Assembly: GCF_029961025.1 (NCBI RefSeq)
Contig: NZ_JASBVP010000003.1
Coordinates: 224,248 to 288,247 of the forward strand
From: Mycobacterium sp.
Lineage (GTDB): Bacteria > Actinomycetota > Actinomycetes > Mycobacteriales > Mycobacteriaceae
Reading direction: 5' to 3'
DNA: 64,000 nucleotides
A program made the translations under genes and the position numbers. Below are positions 63,281 through 64,000 of the stretch, piece by piece; the first letter of the stretch is position 1; each line of letters starts with the position of its first letter. The notes below the pieces were generated by a model. It ran no database searches. It had not been told where the DNA came from and was given only the letters and a program-made list of their open reading frames with translations.

Positions 63281-64000
63281 TTAGCTGGTGATCTTGGCGA
63301 TCTGGGCGTCGGAGAGCTTCACCACCGGGGCCGGCAGCGGCTGGAAGTGCACCTGATCCAGGAACGAGGGGCTGTTCCCGTCGGTCAACGCCCAGTGCAG
63401 GAACGCCTGCAGCGTCTGGGCGGTGGCGGCGTCTTTTTGCTGGCTGTTGACGATGGCGTACTCGTAGTTGATGATCGGATACCCGTCGGGGGCGGGCCCG
63501 TCGATCAGCGAGATCGCCTCGTTCTCGGGGGTTTGTGAGACGAAGCCGGCGGCCTCGGCCTGAATGCTTTTGGCGTCGGGCAGCAGATACTTGCCGGAGG
63601 CGTTGCCCAGCCGGGCTTCGCCCAGACCCTTTTGGGTGGCCTGGTCGAGGAAGCTGATGCCGATGTAGGCCACGCACCCGGGGGTCTTGGCGCAGCCGGT
63701 CACCATGCCGGCGTTGCCGTGCTCGGCCAGCGCACTCGGCACCGCGGGGAAGGCGACGGTGGTGCCGAAACCGGGTGACTTCCCCCACCCGTCGGGATCC
63801 TGCTTGGACAAATACTGGGTGAACAAGAAAGTGGCACCGGACCCGTCGGAGCGGTGCAGCGGAATCACCGGGGTGGCGGGCAGGTTCACCCCGGGGTTAA
63901 GCGCGGTGATCTGCGGGTCGTTCCAGGTTTTGATGGTGCCCTCATACATGGCCGCCAGCACCTTGCCGTTGAGCTTGAGGTGCTCGGTGACACCGGGAAG
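63281..64000 (-). CDS. pstS1: Phosphate-binding lipoprotein PstS1 (38-kDa antigen), 5' end beyond window
   Basis: Only the C-terminal 239 residues are present; the N-terminus and lipobox lie beyond 64000. The sequence reads [57 protein letters not shown] and [19 protein letters not shown], near-identical to the Rv0934 antigen. HRSDGSGAT contributes phosphate ligands. First visible gene of pstS1-pstC1-pstA2; a pstB for this set is not in the window. Confidence 0.95.
   Translation of the reverse strand, partial: LPGVTEHLKLNGKVLAAMYEGTIKTWNDPQITALNPGVNLPATPVIPLHRSDGSGATFLFTQYLSKQDPDGWGKSPGFGTTVAFPAVPSALAEHGNAGMVTGCAKTPGCVAYIGISFLDQATQKGLGEARLGNASGKYLLPDAKSIQAEAAGFVSQTPENEAISLIDGPAPDGYPIINYEYAIVNSQQKDAATAQTLQAFLHWALTDGNSPSFLDQVHFQPLPAPVVKLSDAQIAKITS

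Overview
The window is a contiguous stretch of a high-GC actinobacterial chromosome that is clearly mycobacterial. Gene content and order follow the Mycobacterium tuberculosis Rv0774c-Rv0827c block, with orthologues of purB, purC, ptrB, purSQ, encapsulin/DyP, pepC, purL, purF, purM, cysA2-sseC2, glnR, mshD, phoT/phoY2, desA1 and kmtR in the expected order. It is not M. tuberculosis itself: cyp126 is missing, an IS110-type transposase sits where it should be, ptrB is intact, a full pstSCA is fused to the phoT locus, and both ends of the window break synteny. A non-tuberculous mycobacterium is the best guess; the species cannot be named from this sequence alone. Orthologue names given as Rv numbers are from memory of the families, not from a search.

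Layout. 1-1.7 kb: oxalyl-CoA decarboxylase. 1.8-5.6 kb: exported esterase, TetR regulator, DUF429 protein, purB. 5.6-8.1 kb: IS110-family transposase, a non-coding flank with a strong hairpin, and a TehA/TDT transporter whose N-terminus looks eroded. 8.1-17.3 kb: purC-ptrB, a DHA2 drug transporter, a polysaccharide-deacetylase-like protein, a flavoprotein dehydrogenase, a metallo-beta-lactamase-fold protein, purSQ. 17.3-20.5 kb: secreted ricin-B lectin, cupin, an internally deleted oxidoreductase pseudogene, and the encapsulin/DyP-peroxidase nanocompartment operon. 20.5-30.3 kb: pepC, purL, a membrane hydrolase, a CPBP protease, an SCP-like protein, purF, purM. 30.4-38.7 kb: DUF3073, YgfZ-like, PabC-like, nitrobindin, sulfur genes (DUF4395-cysA2-sseC2), thioredoxin, LmeA, GlnR, MshD. 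38.7-43.4 kb: pstS-pstC-pstA-pstB(phoT) with convergent phoU(phoY2). 43.5-51 kb: LCP ligase, Dus, DesA1, TetR, His-rich protein, KmtR, an F420 enzyme. 51.2-51.65 kb: four tRNA genes (Lys, Glu, Asp, Phe). 51.7-57.7 kb: an accessory segment with decayed WXG-like genes, a VanX-type dipeptidase, amidase, CoA-transferase and an F420/FMN-binding protein. 57.7-64 kb: a second phosphate locus (pstS2-pknD facing pstA2-pstC1-pstS1, the last cut by the window end).

How the genes work together. Seven purine-biosynthesis genes (purB, C, S, Q, L, F, M) are scattered over 26 kb as single or paired units; several have an extended -10 hexamer six to eight bases before the start codon, i.e. leaderless transcription. 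The sulfur operon is preceded by a leaderless 27-codon ORF ending in a Cys-Cys-Cys run, matching the cysteine-responsive attenuators known from mycobacteria. Two complete or near-complete phosphate uptake systems, a PhoU protein and a phosphate-linked Ser/Thr kinase occur in one window. KmtR is next to a 67-residue protein that is one-third histidine, suggesting nickel/cobalt handling.

Least-described items: a leaderless 32-residue membrane microprotein ahead of nitrobindin, a 12-codon leaderless leader ORF overlapping purF, a 25-codon ORF coupled to the CoA-transferase, and the possible guide-RNA flank of the IS110 element.
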